Source: JAAUTT01 sp038213375 (GTDB taxonomy: Bacteria; Bacteroidota; Bacteroidia; Bacteroidales; JAAUTT01). Taken from it: a stretch of 64,000 nt of DNA. Under the pieces are notes generated by a model, which was not told where the DNA came from, ran no database searches, and saw only the letters and a list, made by a program, of their open reading frames with translations. Position 1 is the first letter of the stretch. Each line of letters opens with the position of its first letter. This document shows, in pieces, positions 55,548 to 63,913 of the stretch. Where the stretch lies: contig JBBQTB010000025.1 in NCBI GenBank assembly GCA_038213375.1, forward strand, positions 14,070-78,069, given 5' to 3'. The translations under genes and the position numbers were made by a program.

Positions 55548-58500
55548 ATGCGATACTTAATGAAATTTAATATGAGTATTTACAGGAAACTAGCCTTTCT
55601 ATTGCTATTGAATTTAATGCCTTTTTGGCATATTATTAGGGCTCAGATATATCCAGCACAGGTTATAACTGAGATTACTCCACCGTATTCAGTTTACCTC
55701 TCCGATTACACAACACCGGGAACCGGAAAACTAGCAGTGAATATTTTACTTACAGACATTTCCAAGTTCAATTACCCGGTAAAGCTTCGCTTGGTTATTG
55801 AGGGAGAAGGAATAACTATCTCTACATCTTCTACCTACATGCCCGAACAGATTATTTTGGACGGCGGCTCTCCACTTCGGCTTTCCGGTGATGAACTTTC
55901 CGGTTATTTCAATCCTAAAAATTTGGATTTTAAAGGATATAGCAAAGAAAAATTTATAAAAACAGGAGCTTTGCCGGAAGGCATTTATCGCATAGGATTT
56001 CAAGCTCTTGACTATAATAAACGTATAGCAGTATCGTTAACTGGTTCTGCGACTGCCTGGCTGGTTTTAAATGACCCTCCGATTTTCAATATCCCCGACA
56101 AAAACATAAAATTAACAGCATCTGAGCCACAAAATATTATGTTTCAATGGATGCCCCGGCATTTAGGCTCGCCCAATTCAGCCTTTAGCTCGGAATACTT
56201 ATTTCAGGTTTACGAAATATGGCCCAATGGCCGTAACCCAAATGAAGTGGTTGCAGCCACACAACCATTGATTGAAAAAACAACCACATCCACCACTTTT
56301 CTTTATTCAAATACAACAGAAACGGCATTAATTCCGGGCAGGCAATATGCATACAGGGTTCAGGCACGCGATGTGGAAGGCAGAGACCTATTCCGCAACA
56401 AGGGATACAGCGAAGTACAGATGTTTACGTATGGCGATCCATGCAATGTGCCAACACAAATTGAGGCCCAATCAACCAGTTCGGGCAAGATTGCCATTAG
56501 TTGGGAACCGACTACCTATAATACAGCCTATTATGTTCAATATCGTGAGGCAGGTAATACCAATGGAGTGTGGTATCCGAAAAACACTTATGTAAACAGC
56601 TTAACCATCGACAACCTAAAAACCCAAACTAAATATGAGTACCAGATACAGGGCCAATGCGGCACGGTAAACAGTGATTTTTCGGAATTACTTTCGGTGA
56701 CCACCCAGCCCAAAAAAGAAACAAAAGTAGTATGTGGATTGGAAGACCCTGCCATAGCTATAACAAATACCTTGCCCCTTACATCGCTGTTGCCTAGCGA
56801 TATAATTACAAGCGGAAAATTTGAGACGCAGGTTACCAAGGCCACCGGAGGAAATGGCAATTGGACGGGCGAAGGCTTTATGCGTGTCCCTTTTATGGGG
56901 GTAAAAGTGCGTGTTACTTTTACAGATGTGGATATTAATGAAAAGTTTCAGGTAACAAAAGGGCGTATTGAGTCGGTTTATAACCCTGATAGCAAAATTA
57001 TAGCACAAGTTGGTGCGAATAAACAGAGCGACACAACCACCCAGGCACCCTTGCAAACAGGCAGCCAGGATACTACAAGCCTTTCAAACAATACGGCCAA
57101 TACAGTTACTATAACATCGCCCATTGATACCATTGTAAAAAACAATAATGGCGACATGCTGATTATTTCACAAAACGGAGATACTACAACCATACATACA
57201 AGCACAGATGGGACTACGATTGCAATAAGTGCAGGTGGGGATACTACGCTTTACAATGCAGGCGAAACTCCTACATTAGTTGGTTCCGATGGAAACGCTA
57301 TAGCCCTGAATAATGGTGGAGGTGCATCTTCAAATTCCAATTCAGGAGGAGCATCATCCACCCACGAACAGGTAAGCTTTGCGGTTCAGCAGAACCTTCT
57401 TAAAATTGGCTATGGCCAAAATATCCCTGTAACTTTTGCAATTTATCACGATTTAAGAGACACCACCAATGCGTCGGTTAAATTTGGGGTAGACAATGCC
57501 ACGTTCAACAAAAAAAACAGCCTGGCATTTCTCGAAGACAAAGATCCCTCAACCGGCAAACCTGCGCCAATGTATGGAGACAAATTTTACCACATGGCAT
57601 GGATACCCAAATTGGAAATGGAACCCTTTCCGCAAGTTGGTAAACACGAGCTTACGTTTACCTTATTAAAAAACAACAACCAACTTGCCGAAAAGAAACT
57701 GGAAATTGAAGTTCTTCCCAAATATGATTTAACAGGGCTTACGGCTACCGATGCAAATAATACGAAAAGAGTGGCTAAAGCTGGTGAAACGTTGTATTTG
57801 GTAGCCAAAAGGACTACAAACAACGATTTACCCAACCGGAAAATAATTTATAATTCTACCACCACATCACCGGACGGAACGTACTGGCCAGGCGAACCTT
57901 ACTGGAAAACAGATGGCACGGTGCAGGATTTTGTAGGCAAAAAGTACGAAAGAACAACAAAAAACTGGCCAACGCTCGAAAATTTTTCGCTGCCAGGCAA
58001 AAATACCATCGAAGTATTTGCTTACGATAAAAACTATTCGGTAAATATTGAATGGTTGAGGGAGAATAAACAAAGCTCCAGCATTGTGCCATTTAATATG
58101 AAGCCAAAAATTGACCAATTAACAAAAATTGGGAATGTATTAACGACTCAAATTAAAAACCTGGGGGGCATTTTTAAGAATGCTGGAGTTGAAGCAAAAA
58201 CAGAATTCAAATTTTCTACTATCACATATAACACAGAGGATAAAAATTCAAGACTTTATAAGAAAGCTCAGGACGCAGCCTTTAGTTATAGCGCAAAATT
58301 GGAAACAACTGATTTACCTATACCCGGAATAAGTACCCCTCTTGTTTTAAACAAATTCATTAAATTAGGGGCTTTCTGGAGTATAAAAGTTGAAGGGAAA
58401 TACCAAGTAAATTTAATGTACGAGAGCTTATGTACTAGTCAAACGCTGTCTTTCGCAGGAGTCAAAACAATAGGATCTATTGAAGGAGGACTAAAATTGG

Positions 58501-58769
58501 GATTAATAGCAAATATTTTACCGAATATTAAAGACTACATGAAAATTGAAGCAAAAGGATATGCTAGTATTGGTGTTATAGGCCTGTTTGAATTGTATTT
58601 ACCAGATGGGAAGGATTTTAAATATAAGTTACAATTAAAAACCGCCCCTGTTGTTTTAGGGTGGTCGGCAAATATAAAACTAGTAGACTGGGAACTAGTG
58701 GACTATAAAAGTGAAATAGTAATTTGTGACAGTTACAATATAGGTTGTATAGGTACTAATTGTGAATAA
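55548..58769 (+). CDS. TANFOR/fibronectin type III surface protein
   Basis: 1073 residues; signal peptide to about residue 33 (ending I-R-A-Q). Residues about 35-290 match TANFOR-type proteins (P-P-Y-S-V-Y-L-S-D-Y, G-Y-F-N-P-K-N-L-D-F-K-G-Y, L-P-E-G-I-Y-R, N-I-M-F-Q-W-M-P-R-H). A fibronectin type III domain follows (about 294-388), then a Thr/Asn/Gly-rich repeat-like stretch (about 490-605), a beta domain (about 610-840) and a C-terminal domain (about 860-1073) with no family I can name, ending in a Cys-containing tail. No T9SS sorting domain is seen. The upstream barrel is its likely partner. Start may also be ATG 55560 or 55572. Confidence 0.75.
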   Translation: MRYLMKFNMSIYRKLAFLLLLNLMPFWHIIRAQIYPAQVITEITPPYSVYLSDYTTPGTGKLAVNILLTDISKFNYPVKLRLVIEGEGITISTSSTYMPEQIILDGGSPLRLSGDELSGYFNPKNLDFKGYSKEKFIKTGALPEGIYRIGFQALDYNKRIAVSLTGSATAWLVLNDPPIFNIPDKNIKLTASEPQNIMFQWMPRHLGSPNSAFSSEYLFQVYEIWPNGRNPNEVVAATQPLIEKTTTSTTFLYSNTTETALIPGRQYAYRVQARDVEGRDLFRNKGYSEVQMFTYGDPCNVPTQIEAQSTSSGKIAISWEPTTYNTAYYVQYREAGNTNGVWYPKNTYVNSLTIDNLKTQTKYEYQIQGQCGTVNSDFSELLSVTTQPKKETKVVCGLEDPAIAITNTLPLTSLLPSDIITSGKFETQVTKATGGNGNWTGEGFMRVPFMGVKVRVTFTDVDINEKFQVTKGRIESVYNPDSKIIAQVGANKQSDTTTQAPLQTGSQDTTSLSNNTANTVTITSPIDTIVKNNNGDMLIISQNGDTTTIHTSTDGTTIAISAGGDTTLYNAGETPTLVGSDGNAIALNNGGGASSNSNSGGASSTHEQVSFAVQQNLLKIGYGQNIPVTFAIYHDLRDTTNASVKFGVDNATFNKKNSLAFLEDKDPSTGKPAPMYGDKFYHMAWIPKLEMEPFPQVGKHELTFTLLKNNNQLAEKKLEIEVLPKYDLTGLTATDANNTKRVAKAGETLYLVAKRTTNNDLPNRKIIYNSTTTSPDGTYWPGEPYWKTDGTVQDFVGKKYERTTKNWPTLENFSLPGKNTIEVFAYDKNYSVNIEWLRENKQSSSIVPFNMKPKIDQLTKIGNVLTTQIKNLGGIFKNAGVEAKTEFKFSTITYNTEDKNSRLYKKAQDAAFSYSAKLETTDLPIPGISTPLVLNKFIKLGAFWSIKVEGKYQVNLMYESLCTSQTLSFAGVKTIGSIEGGLKLGLIANILPNIKDYMKIEAKGYASIGVIGLFELYLPDGKDFKYKLQLKTAPVVLGWSANIKLVDWELVDYKSEIVICDSYNIGCIGTNCE

Positions 58770-58782
58770 AACACTAATAATT

Positions 58783-59280
58783 ATGAAAAACAGGCTAGAA
58801 AATCCCTTAATATTCTTTCAAGTCATTTCTTTTATTCCGTTTTTCTTTGGTGTCTTTGTTTTTATTTCCCAAACAATTGCTGATATAAGGACCATAATTA
58901 ATATGAATGAATATAAACCTGGAATTTTCATTGTAACAGATAAAATTATAGAAAGCAGTGGTTCAACTGCAGGTATAATGTCATACGATTCAGTTGCAAT
59001 AGGATCAATAAATAATGTTTCCTATGAAATCTTTTTAACTCGGATTAAAGAGTATAAAAAAAAAGTTAATATTAATGATACTATATATGCTTGGTATAGA
59101 GAAGGGGGATATATTTTAGTAAGAAAAAAAGAAGATACAACTTTTCATATTACCCAATATATGCAAAGGGACTTACAAGGCTTAATGCTATTCGGCATAC
59201 CTCCGTTTATTATCATTGCCTTTGTTCGGCGACGAATGAAAAAAAAAGCAGCAAAACAAAATAATACTATTAAAACGTAA
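58783..59280 (+). CDS. Small membrane protein, DUF3592-like layout
   Basis: 165 residues from ATG at 58783; a GTG at 58762 would overlap the TANFOR gene by 8 bases. Two membrane segments (about 10-32 and 130-150) flank a beta-rich extracytoplasmic domain that contains Y-D-S-V-A-I-G-S-I-N-N-V-S-Y-E and K-V-N-I-N-D-T-I-Y, resembling DUF3592-type proteins. A Lys/Arg-rich tail stays in the cytoplasm. Function unknown. It starts 13 bases after the TANFOR stop, so it is part of the same locus. Confidence 0.65.
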   Translation: MKNRLENPLIFFQVISFIPFFFGVFVFISQTIADIRTIINMNEYKPGIFIVTDKIIESSGSTAGIMSYDSVAIGSINNVSYEIFLTRIKEYKKKVNINDTIYAWYREGGYILVRKKEDTTFHITQYMQRDLQGLMLFGIPPFIIIAFVRRRMKKKAAKQNNTIKT

Positions 59281-59284
59281 AACA

Positions 59285-59992
59285 ATGAAATGTAACCTTT
59301 TACTCCTGACCTTAATTACACATGTATTCGCAAATGCCCAGGAATACAAATACCAGGGGGCGAGGATTATACTTGCTACCAACGAAACAAACCAAAGTTC
59401 CATGTACGTGTATTCGCCACCATTTCAGGCAAAAGCAATTTTTAAGGATACGCTTGCTGCAACCAACCTATATCCAGAGCAGCTTATGGAATCTATTATC
59501 TCCGCCAATTCTCAGGAATGGATTGACTACAACACCCTAGGCGGAGAGGAAAGAAGTAAAAAGTACGATAAAAAATACTTTGAGAAAAGGAGCGCTCTGG
59601 ATAAAGAGAAAACGTTCCTCGAACTCAAGTCGAAATATACTTTTATTTTCGAAGGTAATGAAATGGCGATAATAAAGTATTACTACAATTCTCAGGATAA
59701 TAAACCTATTAGTGGAGCTTATGTAATGCAGAAACTCAATAATAGATGGTTTTATACTTCTACAGCATTTACCTCCGACCTGGCATTTGTTATAATGCGT
59801 TTTCAGGACGAGAAACTTGCCCAAATACTCAGCGGACAAAAGACAGACGATGCCATTATAAACGATGTAATTAACAAAATAAAGGACAAAAATGGTAACA
59901 TACGTACCGATAAGCTTGTAAATGAGTTTAACAACTGGTACACCAACAATTCAAAATTATTAAACTATTTTAAAGACCCAAACGCATGGTAA
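59285..59992 (+). CDS. Exported hypothetical protein, tandem paralog A1
   Basis: 235 residues with a signal peptide (about 1-18, ending A-N-A-Q). The middle K-Y-T-F-I-F-E-G-N-E-M-A-I-I-K-Y and the helical C-terminus (I-N-K-I-K-D-K-N-G-N) align with the next gene's protein, so both derive from one duplication. No family recognised. 4 bases after the previous stop; its end overlaps the next start by 7 bases. Confidence 0.65.
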   Translation: MKCNLLLLTLITHVFANAQEYKYQGARIILATNETNQSSMYVYSPPFQAKAIFKDTLAATNLYPEQLMESIISANSQEWIDYNTLGGEERSKKYDKKYFEKRSALDKEKTFLELKSKYTFIFEGNEMAIIKYYYNSQDNKPISGAYVMQKLNNRWFYTSTAFTSDLAFVIMRFQDEKLAQILSGQKTDDAIINDVINKIKDKNGNIRTDKLVNEFNNWYTNNSKLLNYFKDPNAW

Positions 59993-60654
59993 AATATTTT
60001 ACACTCCTGTTTCTGGCACTTCCTCTTTGCGCATCCGCACAAACAAATTACGAAGTATTTAAAGGTGAAAGCGTAAAAACTGTCACCGCTGTGAGGCTAG
60101 TCGAGCCTTATTTTTGCACTTATAGAGATAGTAATTATAACCCCATAAGGCTAAAATATCGGGCAGGTTTGAATTCCCAAACTACCCCCGAAGATATTAT
60201 TCAAGCTAAATACTGCGGAAATTATAATGGATTACCCAAAGTGCCCGTTTACAAAGGCACCAAACCAGATTCTACCGAAAAAAACGGATTGGTACTTATC
60301 CATAAACTTACTTTCTTTTGGCAGGGAACAGAAACTGCTATTGTAAAATTTGCCGAAATGAAAGATAGTATCATGGGAAAGCCAATTGTGATTCAATTAC
60401 AAAAAGCAGGCAACATCTGGAACCTATCGGAAATAAAGGAAATTAATTATATCGAGAAAGTGATTGCTTCCATACGTACCGACATGTTTTGGGAAATATA
60501 CACCAAAGCCGACGGTCAGTTTCCGACTATAAACCAAATGAAAAAGAAAGTAAAGGACGAGGAAGGACTTTTAAATATCAATATGCTTTCGGAATACTTA
60601 AATAGCATAAGGGTATCCGATAATGGATTGTATTTGATTCTTTGCGACAACTAA
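59986..60654 (+). CDS. Exported hypothetical protein, tandem paralog A2
   Basis: 222 residues with a signal peptide (about 1-19, A-S-A-Q). L-T-F-F-W-Q-G-T-E-T-A-I-V-K-F followed by a K-P-I-V-I-Q-L-Q-K-A segment parallels the upstream paralog (identity low, order the same). Four Cys residues are present in the mature part (against none in A1), so it may carry a disulfide. Translationally coupled to A1 by the 7-base overlap. Function unknown. Confidence 0.65.
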   Translation: MVKYFTLLFLALPLCASAQTNYEVFKGESVKTVTAVRLVEPYFCTYRDSNYNPIRLKYRAGLNSQTTPEDIIQAKYCGNYNGLPKVPVYKGTKPDSTEKNGLVLIHKLTFFWQGTETAIVKFAEMKDSIMGKPIVIQLQKAGNIWNLSEIKEINYIEKVIASIRTDMFWEIYTKADGQFPTINQMKKKVKDEEGLLNINMLSEYLNSIRVSDNGLYLILCDN

Positions 60655-60731
60655 CGATTCAAATAAAACATATTTCATAAGCTAATACATCAAAAAATAA
60701 ATAACTTAAATACACTTAATCCATCAAAACA

Positions 60732-61193
60732 ATGAAAAAATCATTATTCAGTTTATTCGCATTGGCCATCATAGTATTGGCCTGCAAGAAAGAAAGCACA
60801 ACAACCAAACCCGCTGGTGAGTAATTAACAGCTCATAAGTGGGCGACTGTTTCAACAACAATTAATCCGGCTAACGATTGGTACCAAACCGGCACTAAAA
60901 TTACCGATATTTTTGCAGCATTCGATGATTGTGATAAAGACAATCTGTGTGAATTCAATATCGATGGGAAGTATTATACCATTACCAATACGAAAAAATG
61001 TAGTACAAAGGAAGCAGATAAAATTACAGAAGGAACCTATACAGTATCTGTCGATCAGAAACAGTTATCCAGAGAAGAATTGAATTTTCCTACCACCATT
61101 AAAGAAATCTCCGATTCCCGGCTGGTACTTGAAACGTATTATACCGAAGATAATGTAAAATATACATTAACTGAAACATATCAGGCTAAATAA
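60732..61193 (+). pseudogene. Lipoprotein gene, copy 1, with in-frame stop
   Basis: A 154-codon frame from ATG 60732 to TAA 61191-61193, broken only by TAA at codon 31 (60822-60824). Signal peptide with lipobox I-V-L-A-C (Cys 18). After the stop the frame continues L-T-A-H-K-W-A-T-V with a lipocalin-like pattern and ends E-T-Y-Q-A-K. Copy 2 at 63743 reads TAC (Tyr) at the same codon, so a single C-to-A change would account for the stop. The rest of the frame shows no further lesion, so the change may be recent. Read-through or a program-dependent re-start cannot be excluded. Confidence 0.8.
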
Positions 61194-61369
61194 TGGCAGG
61201 ATATAACAAACACTTTGTTGTTAATGAATATAGCGGTTTTACAGAGAAGAAAAAAAACTTCGCTGTAAATAACCTGCTCCCATTAGATTTAAACGAGGTT
61301 TATTTTACCACTTTTAAGAAAACTGAAACCCATAAAAATGGCAAAAAATGGTTAAATATTGTCTGCTAA
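61193..61369 (+). CDS. Small hypothetical protein, 58 residues
   Basis: ATG at 61193 overlaps the stop of the lipoprotein frame by one base (TAATG), a classic coupling layout. The peptide starts M-A-G-Y-N-K-H-F-V-V and is Lys/Asn-rich without signal peptide or membrane span, ending W-L-N-I-V-C. It may be a real small partner of the lipoprotein or the end of a decayed gene. Confidence 0.45.
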   Translation: MAGYNKHFVVNEYSGFTEKKKNFAVNNLLPLDLNEVYFTTFKKTETHKNGKKWLNIVC

Positions 61370-61407
61370 AGCATTGCCGATTATAGGCAAATCAATTCAA
61401 AAAAGAC

Positions 61408-61743
61408 ATGATGCACCCGGTCTTACCCTGCTTATTGGCCATTTTTTTATTCTTTATAGGATTACCAACATTAAGAGGTGCCAACCCTGAATCCAATAGC
61501 ATAAATTACAATACCAAAATTTCTCCAAAAACGATAGCTCATGGGGTAGGTCATAGTTTGAAACTTAAAACACCTAACAGAGTATTACAAGATTTAGACG
61601 AGAATGAAAACCTCATGTATTTCCAGGAAAACAGTGTCTACAGCATTAGGCCATTAAGGTTTAAATGTATAAATAACAAACACTATCCAGATGATACAAT
61701 TGATGAAAATAATTGTAATCAATGGAATACTATTGACAGATAA
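61408..61743 (+). CDS. Small exported hypothetical protein
   Basis: 111 residues. The first 25 form a signal peptide (P-C-L-L-A-I-F-L-F-F-I-G-L-P-T-L-R-G-A). The mature part is Asn/Asp-rich and has two Cys (about 88 and 102) that could form a disulfide. No family recognised. 38 bases after the small ORF and 20 before the next gene. Confidence 0.5.
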   Translation: MMHPVLPCLLAIFLFFIGLPTLRGANPESNSINYNTKISPKTIAHGVGHSLKLKTPNRVLQDLDENENLMYFQENSVYSIRPLRFKCINNKHYPDDTIDENNCNQWNTIDR

Positions 61744-61763
61744 TAAATTAAATAATTTTAAAT

Positions 61764-62597
61764 ATGAAAAAGTCTCTAATTATATTATTATCGCTCATAT
61801 CTTTGAATACATACTCGCAATTTGAGCCTCCTTATTGGAGAGTTGATACTTTAAAAGTTTTTAAAGAGGATATACCTCGTTTAATAAAAATATTAACGAG
61901 AGTTGAGAATAGAGATAGTCATTTAATTAGATTCTTCGAATCTTTTCCTTGTGTTTTAAATGGGAATATATCAGTTTATTCTGACAGTTTATTAGGAAAG
62001 TATAATTACAAAAAACCTTCTTACAAGAGAATAGATGGATATTTGCTCGGGTTACTAAACCTTCCGGACAGTACGCGAAGTTTTGTGTTAAATAATAAAA
62101 AAACTCCATTATATGTAAAAGCAAAACTTGGAGATAAACGAGCAGAAAAAGAACTTATTAAACAGTTCAAGACATCTATAAAAAAAGCTGGGACAACTTC
62201 GTTTAACATAGATACTTTTAATCGTTTAGCGAATGGCCTATTATATGTGGGTTCAAAAAAAACCATGCAGGCCTATGTTAAAGGGTTTAGAAGTAGAGCT
62301 AGTTATACAGCTTATAGTGAAATTGGCAACGTTGAAAAATCAATATTTTATACTCTTTTAAAACGGTACGTGCGTTATTACAATTGTGAAATTGCCAAAA
62401 CTCTTTTAACGGGTGAGGAGTTTGTTTATACATGCGATAAAGATATAAGAGACCGTATTATTATTGATGGGTTTTTCAATGACTTTATAGTTCATATTTG
62501 GCAGAACCATAAAGTAAGAATTAAAGTGAGAGCAAAATTTCTGGTGCAAGGAAAAGATTGCGACTCTTACATTAATGCTTATTTTATAGAGTACTAA
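61764..62597 (+). CDS. Exported hypothetical protein, paralog B1
   Basis: 277 residues with a short signal peptide (about 1-18, T-Y-S-Q). Shares with the gene at 62897 the core G-L-L-N-L-P-D-S, T-P-L-Y-V-K-A-x-L-G-D-K-x-A-E-K and V-K-G-F, and a C-terminal V-R-I-K-V-R-A block, at the same positions. Mostly helical centre. Function unknown. The strong conservation of the central block between the copies suggests a binding or structural site. Confidence 0.65.
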   Translation: MKKSLIILLSLISLNTYSQFEPPYWRVDTLKVFKEDIPRLIKILTRVENRDSHLIRFFESFPCVLNGNISVYSDSLLGKYNYKKPSYKRIDGYLLGLLNLPDSTRSFVLNNKKTPLYVKAKLGDKRAEKELIKQFKTSIKKAGTTSFNIDTFNRLANGLLYVGSKKTMQAYVKGFRSRASYTAYSEIGNVEKSIFYTLLKRYVRYYNCEIAKTLLTGEEFVYTCDKDIRDRIIIDGFFNDFIVHIWQNHKVRIKVRAKFLVQGKDCDSYINAYFIEY

Positions 62598-62677
62598 TAA
62601 TGTTGGCGAACGTAGTAATACATTTTTTTTAAAAGTCTTTTGTATCCGCCTTTGTGAAACAAAACCAAAACAGTAAA

Positions 62678-62857
62678 ATGAAAATCAAGGAATTACATTT
62701 TAATAATACAAAGACTACCAAAACTATTGTCTTAAAGGTTGTGCCAACGGTATTATTTGCTACAACATACACTTTTACATTTAAAAAAGTTATAACAACA
62801 ACCATTCATAAAGAGGAATGCGGCACTGATGCTTTCAAGTTGATAAATAACCTCTAA
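62678..62857 (+). CDS. Thr/Lys-rich small peptide
   Basis: 59 residues from ATG at 62678 (a GTG at 62654 is possible). M-K-I-K-E-L-H-F-N-N-T-K start, a hydrophobic middle V-V-P-T-V-L-F-A-T-T-Y-T-F-T-F and one Cys near 48. 14 or so Thr residues. Could be a small membrane peptide or, more speculatively, a precursor peptide; no modifying enzyme is nearby. It sits between paralogs B1 and B2. Confidence 0.35.
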   Translation: MKIKELHFNNTKTTKTIVLKVVPTVLFATTYTFTFKKVITTTIHKEECGTDAFKLINNL

Positions 62858-62896
62858 ATATATGAAAATGAAAAACAACTATTATATTGTTTGCGT

Positions 62897-63724
62897 ATGA
62901 AAGCTGGAGTGATATTATTTTTCATCTGTTCATTTCTATTCTTTTTTGCAAGTTCTTCAGGACAACCAGTATTATGGTGGGATATAGTAAAAGGTGATAA
63001 AGATTATGAATCTATATATTATTTGAATTGCCTTGATGGGAAATTTACCATGTTCGAAAAGGAAAGATGTATAGAGGCTTGTAAAAGCAAGATGCCTGGC
63101 ATTTTTTATGATACGTTGAAATTATACTCTCATAATTTTTTATTGAGCCTTGACTACAAAAAAAGGTACACACCTACAATTGCATGGTTTATGGGGTTAC
63201 TTAATTTGCCCGATAGCGTTAAGCAATATATGTTACACGATACAATCACTCCGCTATACGTAAAAGCTAGATTAGGAGATAAACAGGCTGAAAAAATGGT
63301 TTTAGCAGAATTTAAAAGAAGAATTACGAATCGAAAGGATTCTATTTTTTTGGATTGGGCAGACAAAGATATCATGTGGGAAGTTTTGTACATTAATACT
63401 CCAAATGCAAAGAAAACATTTGTTAAAGGGTTTAAAACCCAAGCATTTTATTATGATTCATATTATCACTATCACTCTTCTTTACTTAAAGATTTATTCC
63501 TATGGTATTCTTCTTTTTATAAAAGTGAAGTAATTAAAAATATTTTAGAATCTCCTGGCTATATGGTATTGCTATATACAAATGATATTAGAAAGGAGTC
63601 TGATATAGAACTTTTATTAAAAAAAATAAAAAAAGAAATGAAGATAAAATATAATGTAAGAGTTAAGATAAAAGCTCATTATTTAATCAAAGCAAGTGAG
63701 TATAAATATTATATGACTTATTAA
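62897..63724 (+). CDS. Exported hypothetical protein, paralog B2
   Basis: 275 residues from ATG at 62897 (TTG at 62891 is the longer option). Signal peptide about 1-22 (F-F-F-A-S-S-S-G-Q). Same core blocks as B1 (G-L-L-N-L-P-D-S, T-P-L-Y-V-K-A-R-L-G-D-K-Q-A-E-K, F-V-K-G-F) and the same V-R-V-K-I-K-A end. Outside these the two copies are quite different, so the duplication is old. 18 bases before the second lipoprotein copy. Confidence 0.65.
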   Translation: MKAGVILFFICSFLFFFASSSGQPVLWWDIVKGDKDYESIYYLNCLDGKFTMFEKERCIEACKSKMPGIFYDTLKLYSHNFLLSLDYKKRYTPTIAWFMGLLNLPDSVKQYMLHDTITPLYVKARLGDKQAEKMVLAEFKRRITNRKDSIFLDWADKDIMWEVLYINTPNAKKTFVKGFKTQAFYYDSYYHYHSSLLKDLFLWYSSFYKSEVIKNILESPGYMVLLYTNDIRKESDIELLLKKIKKEMKIKYNVRVKIKAHYLIKASEYKYYMTY

Positions 63725-63742
63725 TCATTTAAACTCAAAACA

Positions 63743-63913
63743 ATGAAAAAATCATTATTCAGTTTATTCGCATTGGCCATCATAGTATTGGCCTGCAAGA
63801 AAGAAAGCACAACTGCCAAACCCGCTGGTGAGTACTTAACAGCTCATAAGTGGGCGACTGTTGCGTATTCCGGAAATAAAAGGACAGTCATTCCGGGAAT
63901 TGGCGGACAATGA
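63743..63913 (+). pseudogene. Lipoprotein gene, copy 2, interrupted by mobile element
   Basis: Starts at ATG 63743 and matches copy 1 (60732) almost base for base over about 130 bases, with only three or four differences, one of which is TAC in place of the TAA stop. After about 63862 (codon 40) the match ends abruptly and repeat-bearing DNA takes over; the hybrid frame stops at TGA 63911-63913. Only the signal peptide, lipobox (Cys 18) and first 22 mature residues remain. The rest of the gene may continue beyond the element, outside the window. Confidence 0.75.
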
